A DNA stretch of 64,000 nucleotides from Paramacrobiotus metropolitanus (taxonomy: Eukaryota; Tardigrada; Eutardigrada; Parachela; Macrobiotidae), in contig NW_026570281.1 in NCBI RefSeq assembly GCF_019649055.1, forward strand, positions 248,001 to 312,000. The letters run 5' to 3'. Under the pieces are notes generated by a model. That model was given only the letters and a program-made list of their open reading frames with translations. It was not told the origin of the DNA and ran no database searches. The stretch's first letter is position 1, and every line of letters starts with the position of its first letter. The translations under genes were made by a program, and so were the position numbers. Shown here in pieces: positions 13,901 through 25,348 of this stretch.

Positions 13901-16900
13901 CGATAGCTTTTCCACCTTGGCGTGATGTATAGGCCTGTCTAGATACTGGCAGAAGCATCCGGGAATTGCTTTCATGCTTGAGAGCACGCGCACACTGCTG
14001 TTGCACATCCTGTGCCGGATCCACTTTCTCACTTAAGGCATCCCAACGCATTGCCTCAGTTCGCTTTTAAAAGGCTGTTAGTTATTTTCCCCTCTGAGGA
14101 CCACATGTTAACTCTGCGATAAATCCTCAGCATCGCCGAGAAAGAGCAATACGTAATCATGTGAAATTGATGTGCAAAATATTATTATTAAGGTGCTCCT
14201 TGTCGAACTGTAAAAGGCATACAAAATACGAGTTTGCCATTTCCGTGATGAGTGTCCTAATCTTAGCAAACTGAGACCAAAAGTGATTTTACATACGCAG
14301 TATACGAAAATGATCAGACAAGGTAGTTTCCCTTGGCAAGGTACTTGCCGGCAATTACGAAGGCCTTACACAAAAGGTTTCGTAGGACTTTTTATGTACT
14401 GTGCGCGCGATAATGGTTTGTAATTTGCCAAAGCTTGCTAAACTCTGGTGAATGTACGGATGTGTTGCAGGAGTCATGGGACAAAAGCAGTACGCGTACG
14501 ATGTGTACAGCAAAGACACCAAACTGGCAAACGCCATGGAATCGGGTGGAAAACCAGGGTAATGGCAGCGCGTAATACCGAAAGGGCTGAATGCAAATGA
14601 TGGCACGTGGTGCAGTTTGTTACTGTAATTTATGGTGGTGTACAGGTAACCAGTTTAAGTTGTGTACTGTGTACATTCTTAATGATTCTATCTAAGGCAT
14701 AGGCAGTGCGGTGAAGAATGAAGACATACAGTAGTTGTCGCGACGTAATTTAACTGTTGTATATCGGCATCCGTCCTTGCGCACTCTGATGGTAGTACAC
14801 GAGATAACGGGTTGGGCGTTGGCTTTGACAGGCGCGTACACATCTCGGCGACGACAATGGCTTGCATGAAGGGCGACGAATTCGAAGTGGAGCCGGGCGA
14901 CGGCGGAAGCCGCAACGAGGACATCCGCAAATCACACCTGGACACCTTCCTCATCGTCAGGACGCTGAAAATGGTCAGTAATTGTGAATAAAGATCAGTA
15001 GAGAACGGTGGTAGTCGGTCAAGTTTGACGCTGCACGCGTTCAGCGGAGTTGTCCAGGAAGACGGGGTACTGCGTATGATGACCGCATTTGTTGTCTTTG
15101 CAGTACCCGGAGGGAACGCTGGACGCCGACAAGGGCCGGCTGTCGGTGCAAAATGAGCCGGCACTGTCGACGCGGCGGGCCAGTCAGCGGCCGCGCAACG
15201 GTCCCGGCCACGGTGTCAGCAGTGGCGAAGCGGACTTCGACAACCGCCTGCTGCAGGCGCTCATTGAGCGCGAAGGCGCCACGTCAGTGCTTGACCACCC
15301 GCACCTTCCTTCATCGGCACAATTCGTAACCTTCATGGGGTGTTTTTCGCAGGCTGAAGAGCAAAGCCAACTATGTGACGTTGTCTTTCAATGACGCCAA
15401 GCTGGAGCAGGAGTACGCGGCTGTCCGCGAGAAGCTAGGCCCGGCTGTCATAAGCGCCAACTTCTTCGTCCTTCTTGTCTCCTGTCTCGCGCACGGCATT
15501 CTCTGGGATATGTGAGTACTCAGTATTTATTGGCCGGTTTCACTTTCCGACATCATGTGTTATCTTCGTCGACTTCAGAGTTAGAATATAATTACACAAT
15601 TCATACTCGTAGCATGCACAGTCCAGCATGTCGATGGGTTTTGTACGGTGCGGTACTAATGCTCCAGTGTAGGAAATGTAAAATAATGTCTGTGTTATAC
15701 TTTTACGAGTATTTTATGGCGTATGCTATAGGAGCCTTGGAACGGGTGTGGCGTACGGATTGGCCTTGCTGATCCTGCTCGGCATCTCGGTAGTATCTTG
15801 GGCAACCGTTAAGCGAAGGGTGAGTGAGTTTAATTGTTATGAAAAAGTCAAAGACCAATATGAGGAGCGCTACTTTAGTGCTACCTACGTAGTGTAGTGT
15901 AGTGCAGTATAGTGTTTTAGTGTTTAGTGCTCATGCTTCAAGATGAGCACTCTGTAGGTCTTCCCCTTGGGAGTAGTCAGGTTGGTGCAGTGGACGGAGG
16001 AGATCCCTTCCATCCGGTTAGCCTGGCTCCTGGCGGCGGTGCTGTGCGGCGTCGTGCCGGAGCTGGTGGACCGGGTGCGCTGCCAACGCGACGAAGATAG
16101 GCCGTCCTGCGAGCCGCCGCTCTTCTACATCCACTTGGTCACCTTCCTCCTGCTGGCCATAACCGTCCTTATGCAGATCGGCCACCTGGCCAAGCTGCTC
16201 ATGATGAGCGGCCTCGTCACGCTCCACTGCCTGCTGACGACGCTCGTGCAGCAGGAGGTATTCGACGCCGTCGACCGGCGCACGCTCAGCGACGAGCAGT
16301 ACATGTAAGTGCAGCTATAGCGACGCTACTGCAATATCCTCAATGTATCCATGCTTTATCTTATTGAGATCAGGGATACGCTGCGTCAAGGTTGAGAAAA
16401 CATTCTAGTTTTATGCGAATACAGTATGTAAACACAATGGTAGTGTGCGTGTTCGTTTGTAACTGCAGGGCCTTCCTGACGAAGTATGCCGCATGCTGCA
16501 TACTGGTGATCATTCTCTGTGCCTTATTCTGGGTTAATCGCCACGTAAGTCGCACCCTGTGTTACTCTGCATGTTTACGGCTACAATACGTTGATATTCA
16601 AAAGAAAAGTTTGAATGGCGGTGTTGTGATTACTGCTAACCGGTCAGTGAATGCGTGGGTATATCAGTGGTTGACCTTTTGAATGCAGATGGAAATTACG
16701 TCGCGGTTGCTGTTCGTTTGGAAGAACGAGTCGGACGCGCAGAAAACGCAGGTCACCGAGTTGCGGCGCAAGAACGAGGAGCTGGTCTCCAACATCCTGC
16801 CGCCGCACGTCGCCAAACACTTCCTCGGGCGCAACTTCACCGAGAACGACGTATGTTTCCGCGCAGTTGGTACTGTAATCTGATCAAATTAGTGCAGGCT

Positions 16901-18403
16901 TTGTTTTGTTTTGGCTTAAGTAACACGTAAAAACTCATTGATAAGCATTTAGTCGTACTCCTAACTAAAAATTGTTGTTCAGTGTTCACTTGGTAAGGTG
17001 CACTGCACCCGTTTTACATGTATGAGTAGTCCAAGGGTTGGTTCAGTAGGCACGCTCTGTTAATTGGCTATTATACACAGGACCCCTACAGCGAGCACCA
17101 CTCGGGAGTGGGCGTGATGTTCGCGTCTATGCCCAATTTCTCCGATTTCTACACGGAGGAGGGTGTCAACAACCAGGGCCTAGAATGTCTGCGCTTCCTC
17201 AACGAGGTCATCAGCGACTACGACGAACTGCTGGACGACGCGCGCTTCGAAGGCGCCATCACCAAGATCAAGACCATCGGGCCTACATACATGGTCAGTA
17301 TCTGTAAATCCGTTGTGCAATACGGTGTTATAACGTGTCGAGTGGTTACATGAAAACATTGTGCCAACAGGTGGCTAGTGGTCTGACCAACGCGGAAGTC
17401 TACGACCAACTGGCGGGAACCAGCGACACGCACCGCTGGCGACACCTGCACTTGCTGGTCAAGTTCGCCCTGGCCATGCAGGAAAAGCTCAAGCTAATCA
17501 ACGAGAATTCCTTCAACCAGTTCTACCTCCGTATCGGCATAAACCACGGCCCCATTTCCGCCGGGGTCATCGGCGTCCGCAAGCCGGTAAACGCACACGC
17601 TCATCCCTCCACATATAAATTACCGTTACAAACAAGCTTTACGTAACCATCTTCTAACCGAGCCCCGCACGTATAGTACTTGCACCGGCATTTTCTGAAT
17701 CTACTGGGTAACCAGAGTAGGCCCTCTGTTCGGCCAGGCGACACCCATATTAGACCAGTTGGTCACTCGCCGTTGGCCTGTTTTGCCTGTTAACTCCCGT
17801 AATAATTATTATTACGCACAATGTGAATTTTGTAATTATAAACCCTTTTTCTCGTAGTTGTACTTAAAAATTGCTTTAAAACTCTTTAATGCAGTCATAG
17901 CATACTGGACGTCAATTAATGCTTGCACAGAACAGGTGTGCTGTTAATTGTAGCTGTGGTAGTTGTTGCTGTAGTTGTGTGTTGTAGTTACAGACTTACA
18001 GTATTTGTGCTGTAGTAACAAGTGTAGTTGTACAACTTGCACTTGCACTTACCGTATGTATGCTTATTGTCAGCACTACGATATTTGGGGCAACACAGTG
18101 AACGTGGCCTCGCGAATGGAGTCGACGGGACAGCCCAACTCCATCCAGGTGACGGAGGAGACCATGCTGCTACTCAAACAATTCGGCTACCGCTTCGAGT
18201 CGCGCGGCCTGGTCTACGTCAAGGGCAAGGGCGAGCTGGCCACCTACTGCCTCCTGCCGCCCCCCGACGCCGCCGTCCCCGCCCCCGGGGGCGGGCCCGA
18301 CGCCGACCAGCAGCAACTCAGCTCAAGCAACCCCCAGCACGCCAACGCCACCGGAAACAGCCACACCCAACCGCAGCAGTACCGCAACAGCGCCGCTCTC
18401 TGA
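7934..18403 (+). CDS. Transmembrane adenylate cyclase, AC2/4/7-like
   Basis: Makes cAMP from ATP at the plasma membrane downstream of G proteins. Seventeen exons join in frame to about 1111 aa, the usual length: 7934-8689, 11764-11913, 12310-12465, 13051-13125, 13201-13240, 13526-13684, 14471-14558, 14832-14973, 15104-15282, 15353-15511, 15732-15819, 15958-16304, 16469-16544, 16689-16850, 17081-17293, 17371-17586, 18074-18403. Order: cytosolic N-terminus, first membrane block (about aa 95-280), C1 domain with FADIVGF (about 345) and KILGDCYYC, second membrane block (about 600-800), C2 domain with [30 protein letters not shown] and VKGKG. Both metal Asp residues, the adenine-site Lys and the C2 Asn/Arg are present. 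[14 protein letters not shown] and VKGKG resemble AC2/4/7 more than AC1/3/8. C2 carries Pro where the family has Ser after KTIG. Intron 1 is about 3 kb. The start is the only plausible Met before the conserved N-terminus; a 5' non-coding exon is possible. Confidence 0.95.
10632..10661. other. 18-bp perfect palindrome followed by an ATGCAAAT octamer, cyclase intron 1
   Basis: CACACTATGCATAGTGTG (10632-10649) is its own reverse complement. Five bases later comes ATGCAAAT (10654-10661), the classical POU-domain octamer. It lies in the first large intron of the cyclase, a common place for enhancers. Function is inference. Confidence 0.3.
11391..11479. repeat. Degenerate minisatellite, unit about TTTAATAGAGGTA
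   Basis: Five to six imperfect copies of a 12-16 nt unit lie in cyclase intron 1: acatagaggta, tttaatagaggta (twice), ttaacagaggta and tttaagagaggta, with one more degenerate copy. Confidence 0.6.
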
Positions 18404-19559
18404 TCTTCAAAACGCAATTTTCTGTCACTTCTTTTTATTGCCGACCAGAGTTTTTGTTGGGCGCGCAGTAGCGCACTGCACTGCGCGGGAGACGTTGCTC
18501 CACATGAACGCTTTGATCTCAGATTGTTGTCAAGAATAGTTTGATAGACATAGACAGAGACACTAAGTTGTTTGTAGTTTTCTGCCAGAGTAATTCCCAC
18601 TTTGTAATTGCCAGTGCATCATTGGCCAGTGCTTTTCTTGTGCATTTTGTTTGTTGTTCTTTTCTAGTCAGACCAGATTGACTTGTCCGGTGAGCGTGTC
18701 CAAAGACTACGACAATCAAATAAATTTTTACAGATTTTTATTGATTTCTTTTCTTCATGAACAGTATTCGCCTGTCCGTTTGCTAAATAAATAGGATGAC
18801 TTGTGTAATGTGAATTAATTGAACATACGGTAATTTAGTACTTAATTAATTGCGCACTGGGATCTAATGGTCAATGACGCATTTCGGCCCCTTACGTTCT
18901 TCAAGATAATTGATGATTGCTTTTTGCCAAACTATTTCCTTACCACGTTACACTGTAACTCTGTAAGACTTACAGCACAAATGATTTTACCATGTCCTAA
19001 CTTATTCAGTACGCTGAGACGCTCCGATGAATCATGACACACCCTTTTGGCTAAACGCTTCTCAGGCAGAAGCTACGTCTGCGTGGAATCAGCTGATATG
19101 CCAGCATTGATTTGTCGGGAAAAGTGCACCGGTAAAAACAACTGAATAACAGAATGTCGTTTCACTTTAGACCACTTGCCTGGAGTGGCCGCGGCAGCTT
19201 ATTTACTATGGCGGGCAACTGTTTACGAGGAGAGATCAAAGGAATGTCGGCTTAATCGCTGGCCGCGCGTGGCAATTTTTTCAGTTTAATCGCACCGCTG
19301 CCATACAGAAGCCAAAAATTATAAAGCACTAAACTATCAGTAAAAATGTAAAGTGTCAAAAAACACAACAGCGCAGCATGCAAATCGACAAATTACTGAC
19401 TCTGCACCGAATACTTTGTCTGCACTCTGCAGTTGCCGTCACCTACAGAATAAATACCTGAATAAGTCATCTAATACAAACAATACCACCCGGACCAAAA
19501 AGGAACGCACATCTAAATTCACAGCGAAAATGCCTAGCTGATCCTTGGATGGAAGAGGA
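18404..19559. other. Tail-to-tail spacer between adenylate cyclase (+) and OCRL (-)
   Basis: Holds the 3' UTRs of both genes. I see no other gene. The two candidate poly(A) signals (18719 on +, 18737-18742 on -) are so close that the transcripts may overlap. Confidence 0.6.
18719..18724 (+). terminator. AATAAA poly(A) signal of the adenylate cyclase
   Basis: First AATAAA after the TGA at 18401-18403, giving a 3' UTR of about 340 nt. A reverse-strand AATAAA (tttatt at 18737-18742) lies next to it and could serve the convergent OCRL gene. Confidence 0.6.
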
Positions 19560-21953
19560 TCAAAATATGGACCAAGACTCAAAACTATCGGCAGGCGGCA
19601 CCGGGGGCGGCGGAATCGGCACGCTCAGGGAACGTGGAAGAACAGGCTCGTCGTCCATCCGGTTACGCAGGAACTGTTGCAGGAAAGCCACCTTCTGCCG
19701 GGAGGCAGCCTGTTTGGCCTGCACGGGCGCGTTGCTAGTGGCACGGCCCGTCTCGACCATGGGAGCGGGGGGCTTGCCACCGTCGGGCGCCGGCTTCAGT
19801 ATCATGTCGGCGATGACTTCCAGCGTGCCGGTGTTGCCGTTAGGATGGCGCTGCCAATGTTTGTGCAGCTCCCGCAGCAGCACCATCAGCGCTTTGAAAG
19901 TCTCCCGGTGAACCAGTGGGAACTCCTGTAATACCGCGCGAGAGCTATCCCAGCGGGCGCCCACGGACAAACACCTGTGGTACTGACTGAAAGGGACCAG
20001 AGGCTCCGGGAGGACGTCGAGGAAGAGAAGCAGAGCCTCCGCCACCGAGTGGCCGCTGCCCGGGAGCGGCAAAGGCAGCCGCGCGTCCAAGTGGTCGCGG
20101 ATCTGCTCCATCTCATGCGACAGACCCGGTTGAAGGAACAAATCGGCTATCTCTGTAGCCGATACGTGAAGGTGCACCAACATGCGCCATATCTCCACGG
20201 GAATACCGGCCGGCGGAGGAAAGTGGTCAGGCGGCGTGGCCGCGGAGTGGGCGTCGGACTCTTGATCGAAGCTGATGAGAAGCTCCACGGTGGGTGGTGC
20301 GACGGCACGCATGGGATGGTCAGACTGGGCTAGTTGTTGCAGCGAGGTGCCAAAGCAGGAGGGCACGTAGCGGCCCTGGACGCAGATAAAAAAGTCTCGT
20401 CCACCTTGCAGCTTCAGCACCAAGATGTCGTCAATCTGGTCAGCACCCGTGGTCAGTTGCTGCACCGTTTTGCGATTGACCTCGATTTCCAGTTCCACGT
20501 CGGTCGTCTCACCGGGTGAGATCTTGCCGGTGCGCGGCGCGATGTTGATCCAGTCCTTGCAGACCTTGCGACTGCTTTGGCGGGCAGGTGGCGGCGTGAA
20601 AGCGAAGACCAGGGGCACCTGGCCGGTGTTGTGGATTGTGACTGAGCGCTTCACCAGCTGGAGAAAGGTCACATCGCCCAGCTGGAAATCGAAGGGCTGT
20701 ACTGTGGCAGCTGGAAGCAGGAGGTTCTCCTCGCGGTCGATAATCTTGAGAACATCCTCAAGGACACGCTTCTCCCGCGCCCGCTCCACCACGCGCACGC
20801 CCACTTCGAATAGCGCCACCACCGGCTTGTGGTCGCTGATGCGTAGCTGAGGCCGGCTGTCGTACACACGCTGTTGCACACAAGCGTCATCGCGAGCCTG
20901 CCACAACACACGATCGCACCAAGAGGGGATGCGGCTTTTCTCGCTGGAGTCCCACTGGTCGGAGCCCACATCGTATTTGTAGGTGGGTCGGAAGTGAATG
21001 GCACCCTCGCGGAAGCCCTGGAAGACGCGCTTTTGCTCCATCTGCTGGCGCAGTTGGTCGTGCTCGTGCAGATCAACGATGCGCTGCTGGTCGATGTGAG
21101 CCACCACGTCGGCGTGGGGCAGTGCGGCGATGCGGTAGTTGAAGTCTCCTAGCCAAAGCACCAGGTCGTGCTCCTTAATGCGCTTGGGAATCCAGTCACC
21201 GGCGTTTTGCGCCTGCAGATCCATGTGCGTGAACAACATCTTGCTGGACACAGCGCGGTAGTCCTCGTTGCGGCGCTCCACCTCCTCAGTGTGGGCGGCG
21301 AAATGGGCGGTGACAAAACAGAGCTCGCTGGTGTGGAAGTCCAGCCGCACTCCCACCCCGCCCTTGTTGCCCATCCAGCCCATGATGCCGGTGCCGATGA
21401 AGGCCGCGGAGACGTTGCTGACGTGCTGTGCCAGTGGCTCCAGCACGTACACCAGCAGCATGATGCCCACCAGCCGTACGAGTCGCAGCAACCGGTAATC
21501 CCCCATCCGCTTCAAGGAGGCAGTCACCGCCCGCCTCCACTCCTGCTCCTTCAGCGATGTCTCCAGAACGTAGGCGCGCTTGTCTAGGTCCAGCTCCTGG
21601 AAGCCGATGATGTAAAAGTGAGGGGGCTGGGGGCAGTCCGGGGGTGGCCGCAGCCAGGCGTCCAGGGCGTCGGCCTCTCGGGGCGGCAGCTGGCCGTTGA
21701 CGTTCCAGGTGGTCACGAACAAGTAAAAGGGCCGCTGGTCGCTGTACTCTTTTAAGCGCGCCCGCATACGCTCCTTCACCAACAGCTCCCGTGATTTCAG
21801 ACGGGCCTGGGCGGCGGTCAAGGGGGGTTCCGTCTCCCAAGGCTCCCCTTCTCCCGAGGATGTCGAGGCGTTAGAAGAGAGGGACTCGATCGGCTGTGAT
21901 TCAGGCATAATGTAGGATTTCATCGTCGAGCCGAAGCGACTCGGCTGCGACAT
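19560..21953 (-). CDS. Inositol polyphosphate 5-phosphatase, OCRL/INPP5B type
   Basis: Removes the 5-phosphate from PI(4,5)P2 and related lipids on endosomes, Golgi and clathrin-coated membranes. From the ATG at 21953 the frame runs 797 aa without an intron. The 5-phosphatase domain (about aa 70-400) has TWNVNGQ, GFQELDLDK, GNKGGVGVRL, WLGDFNYR, PSWCDRVLW and SDHKPV, so all catalytic boxes are intact. An ASH domain (about 430-540, with WINIAPRTG and DDILVLKL) and a RhoGAP-like domain (about 560-760, with SVAEALLLFLDVLPEPL) follow in the OCRL order. The N-terminal PH domain of vertebrate OCRL is not visible. The frame stays open upstream to a good acceptor (gattttccag), so the exon could instead start at 22041 and join an unseen 5' exon. 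One uninterrupted exon is odd next to neighbours with 4-17 exons. Confidence 0.93.
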   Translation of the reverse strand: MSQPSRFGSTMKSYIMPESQPIESLSSNASTSSGEGEPWETEPPLTAAQARLKSRELLVKERMRARLKEYSDQRPFYLFVTTWNVNGQLPPREADALDAWLRPPPDCPQPPHFYIIGFQELDLDKRAYVLETSLKEQEWRRAVTASLKRMGDYRLLRLVRLVGIMLLVYVLEPLAQHVSNVSAAFIGTGIMGWMGNKGGVGVRLDFHTSELCFVTAHFAAHTEEVERRNEDYRAVSSKMLFTHMDLQAQNAGDWIPKRIKEHDLVLWLGDFNYRIAALPHADVVAHIDQQRIVDLHEHDQLRQQMEQKRVFQGFREGAIHFRPTYKYDVGSDQWDSSEKSRIPSWCDRVLWQARDDACVQQRVYDSRPQLRISDHKPVVALFEVGVRVVERAREKRVLEDVLKIIDREENLLLPAATVQPFDFQLGDVTFLQLVKRSVTIHNTGQVPLVFAFTPPPARQSSRKVCKDWINIAPRTGKISPGETTDVELEIEVNRKTVQQLTTGADQIDDILVLKLQGGRDFFICVQGRYVPSCFGTSLQQLAQSDHPMRAVAPPTVELLISFDQESDAHSAATPPDHFPPPAGIPVEIWRMLVHLHVSATEIADLFLQPGLSHEMEQIRDHLDARLPLPLPGSGHSVAEALLLFLDVLPEPLVPFSQYHRCLSVGARWDSSRAVLQEFPLVHRETFKALMVLLRELHKHWQRHPNGNTGTLEVIADMILKPAPDGGKPPAPMVETGRATSNAPVQAKQAASRQKVAFLQQFLRNRMDDEPVLPRSLSVPIPPPPVPPADSFESWSIF

Positions 21954-23529
21954 GCTGCTACCGCTGCCTCTGGGGGGCCGCCTTGCAGTCAGGGGGGCCG
22001 CTGCTGACAGGAGGTATCGGGAGTCCAGGATCGGATTCTGACTGGAAAATCCCAATCAGCGCACTACTAACGCTGCCCTGATTGCCACAAGCCAACGAAT
22101 GCTACCGAGGATAGACAACGAGATCGACCACCGACAGGACCTGCGAATACAGCCATATCAACACCGACATCTGCCAGTGCATACTGTACCCAAATGACTT
22201 ATGGTATGTACCAGACTGTGCTGCAAGAAGCAGCGTTACGAATCGCGACTGATGGGAAACCGGTCCAACTTGACTCACCTATATTCGTATGGTGTCCGCT
22301 TTCCCAAACAAACTTCCTCAAAGTGAGCTTACGTATTTGCATCAAGAACGTGTCACACGCAAAAACAGTCCATTTCAGTAGCATATAAAAACGAGCGCTC
22401 GCAACTCATCAGACAAAATAACAATCTAAGATCACAGCAGATTCATCCGAAGCAAGAATCAGAATCATTTAGCACTTGCGTACGTATTGCCCAAATGGAA
22501 AGCTAACTTTAAATAAGTTTTAACGTTTTATTGTCACTTAAATTACTTAATTTATTATGTAGCCATAAATGCAAACGTTTTTTGCCGTGGGATCTGTGAA
22601 ACAAATCTGACAGTGCATGCGTGACTGCAGAGTTGACATGCCAGGGCGGACACGCTGTCGCCGGCAGATCGTGTGGGATGGGCCGGCGCTCGGCCGCTGC
22701 ACTACAACATGCTAACCAATAAGGAGCCGCCGGTTGTTCACAACTTCACAGGTTAAATGATTAATCTTGCTTTTACATTATTTATCAACTACATGCAAGT
22801 AATCATTACATTTAGCCTGATAAAAATGGCGATATGTTTTCGATAGGAGGACGAGTAACAATAATGCTCAACAATCAGTTTGTCAAACACCTTGCAACAC
22901 ATTGTCGCTCGCGTCTCCGATAACAGCGAAGTTGTCAAAGATTAACGCTGATCAAAGTTCGTAGTATCCAAAATTATTAGATACTAACTGGCTGAGGCTG
23001 CACAATCAGATGGCTTTTTAATTTTACAGGAGACTTGGGACTTAAAGCGAAAACAGTAGCAAAAAACGCACAGAAATAACAGCGTAAGCACATGAATTAT
23101 AAGTAAATGTTAGTTCGGCGTTATTGTGCAATCTTAAACAAAACAACCGCACACCGTTTATCGAAGGAAGCCTGATAAAAAGACAGGATAGTATACTGTA
23201 AAGAGGACCACCAAAACGAAGAGAAGCATGCAGCGTTAGCACAGTGCTGCACTGAGCAGCGGCACGCGCGAGGTAAGGTACAAAAAAGTTGGCTGAAATC
23301 AATGTTAAAGTGTCCCCAACGTAGAAGGCGCTGCACCAGATCCCATCCAATTATTTTGGGCGGCAGAAGCACATAACGGACTGGCAGCACCATGCGACGC
23401 CCAGTGAGTACTTAACCAACCAGTTAGTTTGGATCAGCAATTTAGTAGTGAAGAAAAGGAAAAGGCGAAGGAGGGGCGTTGCAGCAGAAGATTCAGTACA
23501 AGAACAACCGGTCAGGCGGGATTTCCGCT
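21954..23529. other. Spacer between OCRL and MBD2/3 (both -)
   Basis: Holds the OCRL upstream region and the MBD2/3 3' UTR. A possible short upstream coding exon on the minus strand (ATG near 22384, donor GTAAGC near 22332) does not join the OCRL frame with a matching phase. Otherwise I see nothing. Confidence 0.5.
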
Positions 23530-25348
23530 TCAGCAGGCGCGCTCTTTGTGCTGCTTGGCCATGAGAGCGCTGAGGTCTTGGCGCAGACGCTGCACTTGCA
23601 GTTCCTGCTCCTCGATCAGCTGCGGAGTGACCTTCATGGCCTAACGACGACAATAACGAATCTTATCATTTTACTTCCACTTGTAAGTGAACTACACCTG
23701 TAAGTGTACTGATGGTTATATAAACTGCTCCAAAAATGTAACGCAAAAATGTAACGAACAAACGAAGTCGTCATCGGCGCCTGCCGTTTGCAAACATGCA
23801 GCAGATGCACACTCAGCAAAAGGAAATATTTCTGAGTGATCAGTCAGTTAATGAATGCCTTACCACGGTCAAAGGCTGGTAGGGATTGACGTGGACGTCG
23901 GGATGGGAGCGCATCTTTTCCGCGGGCGCTGACTGGCCCAAGACGCTGCAGTTGTCGGAGCCCATGTAGCCCTGGTTGCTGGCGTTGTAGATGGCCGCCG
24001 CCAAGCTGGCGATAGCAGTCGAGTCGCGGATGATGCTGGTCGCCGCTGCAAACCAAACAAAACAATCAGTGAGCGGCTCTCTTCGAATAATATCTCTTTC
24101 AGTCCAAAACACATAGAAATTCCATGGGCTGATTATTGCGTGCACCTGTCTCTCAACAATACGGTTTTCACTTTCACGGATTCGCAGAAAATCTGAATAA
24201 GAAGCTGCGGTACAGTGGCACATTTAGCACGACCAGGAGTAAAGTTCTTGCGAGCCTTAAAAATGTAGCAATAACGGTGGCCTCAAACCTCACACGTTCC
24301 GAAACAACAGGTGCATTGCAAGTTACAACACACACCTTTAAAACCTTTAGGCAGCTGCTGCGTCCCCTTCAGATCCAGATCCATGTCACTGGCTTCGTAG
24401 TCCTCCAGGCGTTTCGCCCAGAACACCTGCCAACACCAGCCAAAATTAAATGAGGGTCACTTCACTTCCGCCAGTCAGGCCATCCAGTTCAACAACGTAA
24501 TTCTATCTGTCAAATTTAATCTGATATCTTCAGAAGGAAGTTAAGTAGTCAATTTTCGCCGAGTTTTCGGTTTATAAAACAGGATAAATGCAAATATAGC
24601 GCTTTTGCCTGTGGGATAAAACGGCTATACGCACGCAAAACTGGCTGCTGTACTTCGGCTGCGAACGTATAGTCCATCTGCACTCTGCAGGCCCAGTGTA
24701 CGCATAGCGAATACCGTGCGGATCAGGCTACTGCTATTACCGTACCTGCAAAGGCTTGGGCTTGAGGTTTCTGGGGAGGTGGGTGGTGATGGCCTTGGGA
24801 AGATCTCTAGCCTCACGGCAGACATTCTGTCCGGCGCTTTCCACCACTTTGACCTTCTGGTTATAGATGCAAGTGCACTGGCGCACCGGGGCCTCTAGCA
24901 GCTTCTGCAGCGTCGCCAGACTGCTTCCAGCGCCGTTGCGCGTGAGGGGGCCGCTGCGGGCGGCACTGTTGACGTGGGGCTTGCGCATCGCTCCACCGGC
25001 CCCGGGAGCACCCCCGGCCGCAGCGGCATTGCCGGAGGTGTAGGGGTAGTTGCTGAGCATCTTGCCCGTCTTGAAGTCGAGATTGGAGAGATCCAGGCGC
25101 GTGCCGAAGAAGCGCGCCAGGTCGGCTTTGGAGCGGAACTTGGTGCCGTCGGGCGCGTAGTAGTAGACCAGTTTCTGGCCCGGATTGACCACGCCCGCCC
25201 CCGAGCGGACCATCTCTTCGCGGTACCAGCCCTTGGGGAAGCCAGGGGCTTCCGAACGCTGCTTGACATACGTCACACCGCGCTCTGTCTTCCCGCAGGT
25301 CTCATCCGCGGGATCGGCCGCGAACAGCTGCCGCACAGCCTTGTCCAT
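23530..25348 (-). CDS. Methyl-CpG-binding domain protein MBD2/3
   Basis: Subunit of the NuRD/Mi-2 deacetylase complex in the nucleus. Four exons (25348-24746, 24426-24336, 24045-23864, 23640-23530) join in frame to 328 aa. The MBD is near residues 36-95 (GWYREEMVR, VYYYAPDG, KFRSK, LDLSNLDFKTGKM), followed by a Gly/Ala linker. Exon 2 starts with VFWAKRLEDYE, matching the FWEKRL block of MBD2/3. Exon 3 carries a segment (SIIRDSTAIASLAAAIYN) aligned with the family helix that follows PKGLQG. The last exon encodes the C-terminal coiled coil (LIEEQELQVQRLRQDLSALM) that binds p66/GATAD2 in other animals. MBD1, MBD4 and MeCP2 lack this C-terminal layout. The Asp that contacts methylcytosine appears replaced by Leu, while the neighbouring Tyr is kept. 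The gene is head-to-head with CWF19L1. Confidence 0.92.

Noticed and set aside
21286-21840. 184-codon and other long frames antisense to or out of frame with OCRL, and similar frames in GC-rich LRP1 exons
   Set aside because: They are shadows of the real coding frames in GC-rich DNA, without splice support or recognisable domains.
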